Position numbers and translations under genes: made by a program. Positions 6,703 through 7,294 of a stretch of DNA of 7,294 nucleotides are shown here, one piece after another. The stretch is from Planctomycetes bacterium UBA2386 (lineage in GTDB: Bacteria; Planctomycetota; UBA1135; UBA2386). The stretch is taken from positions 99,524 to 106,817 of the forward strand of contig DDSQ01000184.1 of assembly GCA_002343845.1 (NCBI GenBank), in the 5' to 3' direction. Numbering within the stretch: position 1 is the stretch's first letter; each line of letters begins with the position of its first letter. The notes beneath the pieces are model-generated. The model made no database searches, was not told the origin of the DNA, and saw only the letters and a list, made by a program, of their open reading frames with translations.

Positions 6703-6734
6703 GTCGGTACACGACGGCATCGCCGCCGCGACAG

Positions 6735-6763
6735 ACTCTACCGCCGTCGCCGGGCCCGGTCAG
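6735..6763 (-). promoter_or_regulatory. Possible internal promoter of frr
   Basis: Between pyrH and frr the minus strand carries CTGACC (6763-6758) and TAGAGT (6740-6735), each 4 of 6 to consensus, with a 17-base spacer. The -10 ends 14 bases before the upstream frr ATG (6720) and 32 before the preferred one (6702). frr is probably also read through from pyrH. The palindrome CCGGGCCCGG (6750-6759) overlaps the site. Confidence 0.28.
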
Positions 6764-6773
6764 CAGCGCATCG

Positions 6774-7294
6774 TCAGCACACCCAGGTGCCGATGTCGTC
6801 GCCGCGCACCGCGCGCTCCATGTTCCCCTCGACGAACATGTCGAACACCATGATCGGCATGCGGTTCTCCATGCAGAGCGTGAACGCCGTGCGGTCCATG
6901 ACCCGCAGATCGCGGGCGAGCGCTTCCTGGAACGACAGCCGCGCGAACTTGCGGGCCGACTTGTCCTTGTTCGGATCCGCCGTGTAGACGCCGTCGACCT
7001 TGGTCGCCTTGAAGATCGCGTCGACCCCGAGCTCCGTCGCCCGCAGCGCAGCGGCGGTGTCGGTCGTGAAGTACGGATTGCCGGTGCCGCCGGCGAGCAC
7101 GACGACGCGGCCCTTCTCGAGGTGACGGATCACCCGGCGCCGGATGTACGGCTCCATCATCGTCTTCATCTCGACCGCGCACGCGGCCCGCGTCTCGACG
7201 CCGGCGCGCTCGAGCGCGTCCTGCAACGCCAACGCGTTGATCGCGGTCGCCAGCATGCCCATGTGGTCCGCGGTCGCGCGGTTGGTGCCGAGTT
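6774..7294 (-). CDS. pyrH: UMP kinase, C-terminal part (N-terminus beyond window)
   Basis: Bacterial PyrH is a hexameric amino-acid-kinase-fold enzyme that converts UMP to UDP with ATP in pyrimidine nucleotide synthesis. The 172 visible residues cover most of the usual ~240, so about 70 N-terminal residues are outside the window. Near the left end [21 protein letters not shown] matches the family's conserved DHMGMLAT helix. [14 protein letters not shown] and [14 protein letters not shown] are the nucleotide-binding signatures. [21 protein letters not shown] matches the C-terminal segment, and the protein ends in GTWVC. The sequence is intact in the visible part. It lies 71 bases upstream of the preferred frr start on the same strand. 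Confidence 0.97.
   Translation of the reverse strand, partial: LGTNRATADHMGMLATAINALALQDALERAGVETRAACAVEMKTMMEPYIRRRVIRHLEKGRVVVLAGGTGNPYFTTDTAAALRATELGVDAIFKATKVDGVYTADPNKDKSARKFARLSFQEALARDLRVMDRTAFTLCMENRMPIMVFDMFVEGNMERAVRGDDIGTWVC

Overview
The window is very GC-rich bacterial DNA, almost fully coding, with third codon positions dominated by G and C. Two things suggest a member of the Planctomycetota, though neither proves it. One is a secreted squalene-cyclase/prenyltransferase-repeat protein. The other is a large PpiD-like, coiled-coil-rich membrane protein. None of the six visible start codons has a Shine-Dalgarno sequence, which fits that group. No mobile element, CRISPR array or phage gene is visible.

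Layout. Positions 1-1313 (minus) hold most of a prenyltransferase/squalene-oxidase-repeat protein with an N-terminal secretion signal; its C-terminus runs off the left edge. A 160-base divergent intergenic region (1314-1473) separates it from a two-gene plus-strand unit: a family 2 glycosyltransferase (1474-2220) and, 6 bases later, a class I SAM-dependent methyltransferase with an N-terminal zinc ribbon (2227-3168). That unit converges on a long minus-strand gene (3215-5602) encoding a PpiD/SurA-type single-pass membrane protein. A perfect hairpin lies at the junction. Reading right to left on the minus strand are the C-terminal part of UMP kinase (pyrH, 6774-7294), ribosome recycling factor (frr, 6133-6702), tRNA-Lys(UUU) (5953-6025), a Trm112-like small protein (5670-5921) and then the PpiD-like gene.

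How the parts fit. pyrH-frr is a widely conserved housekeeping pair that often follows rpsB-tsf. Ribosome recycling, a tRNA and a Trm112-like methyltransferase-activator homologue form a translation-flavoured minus-strand block. The PpiD-like protein would act at the outer face of the inner membrane on exported proteins. The glycosyltransferase-methyltransferase pair probably modifies a lipid-linked glycan or surface polysaccharide; its substrate cannot be told from sequence.

The most interesting signal is small. A TA(T/A)CCTGC-type element lies 10-13 bases before the start codon of three independently transcribed genes, and a relative of it lies before the tRNA. Two copies share an exact 9-mer. 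With no Shine-Dalgarno sequences present, this suggests a GC-adapted -10 promoter element that produces leaderless or nearly leaderless mRNAs. I did not find a clearly new multi-gene system here.
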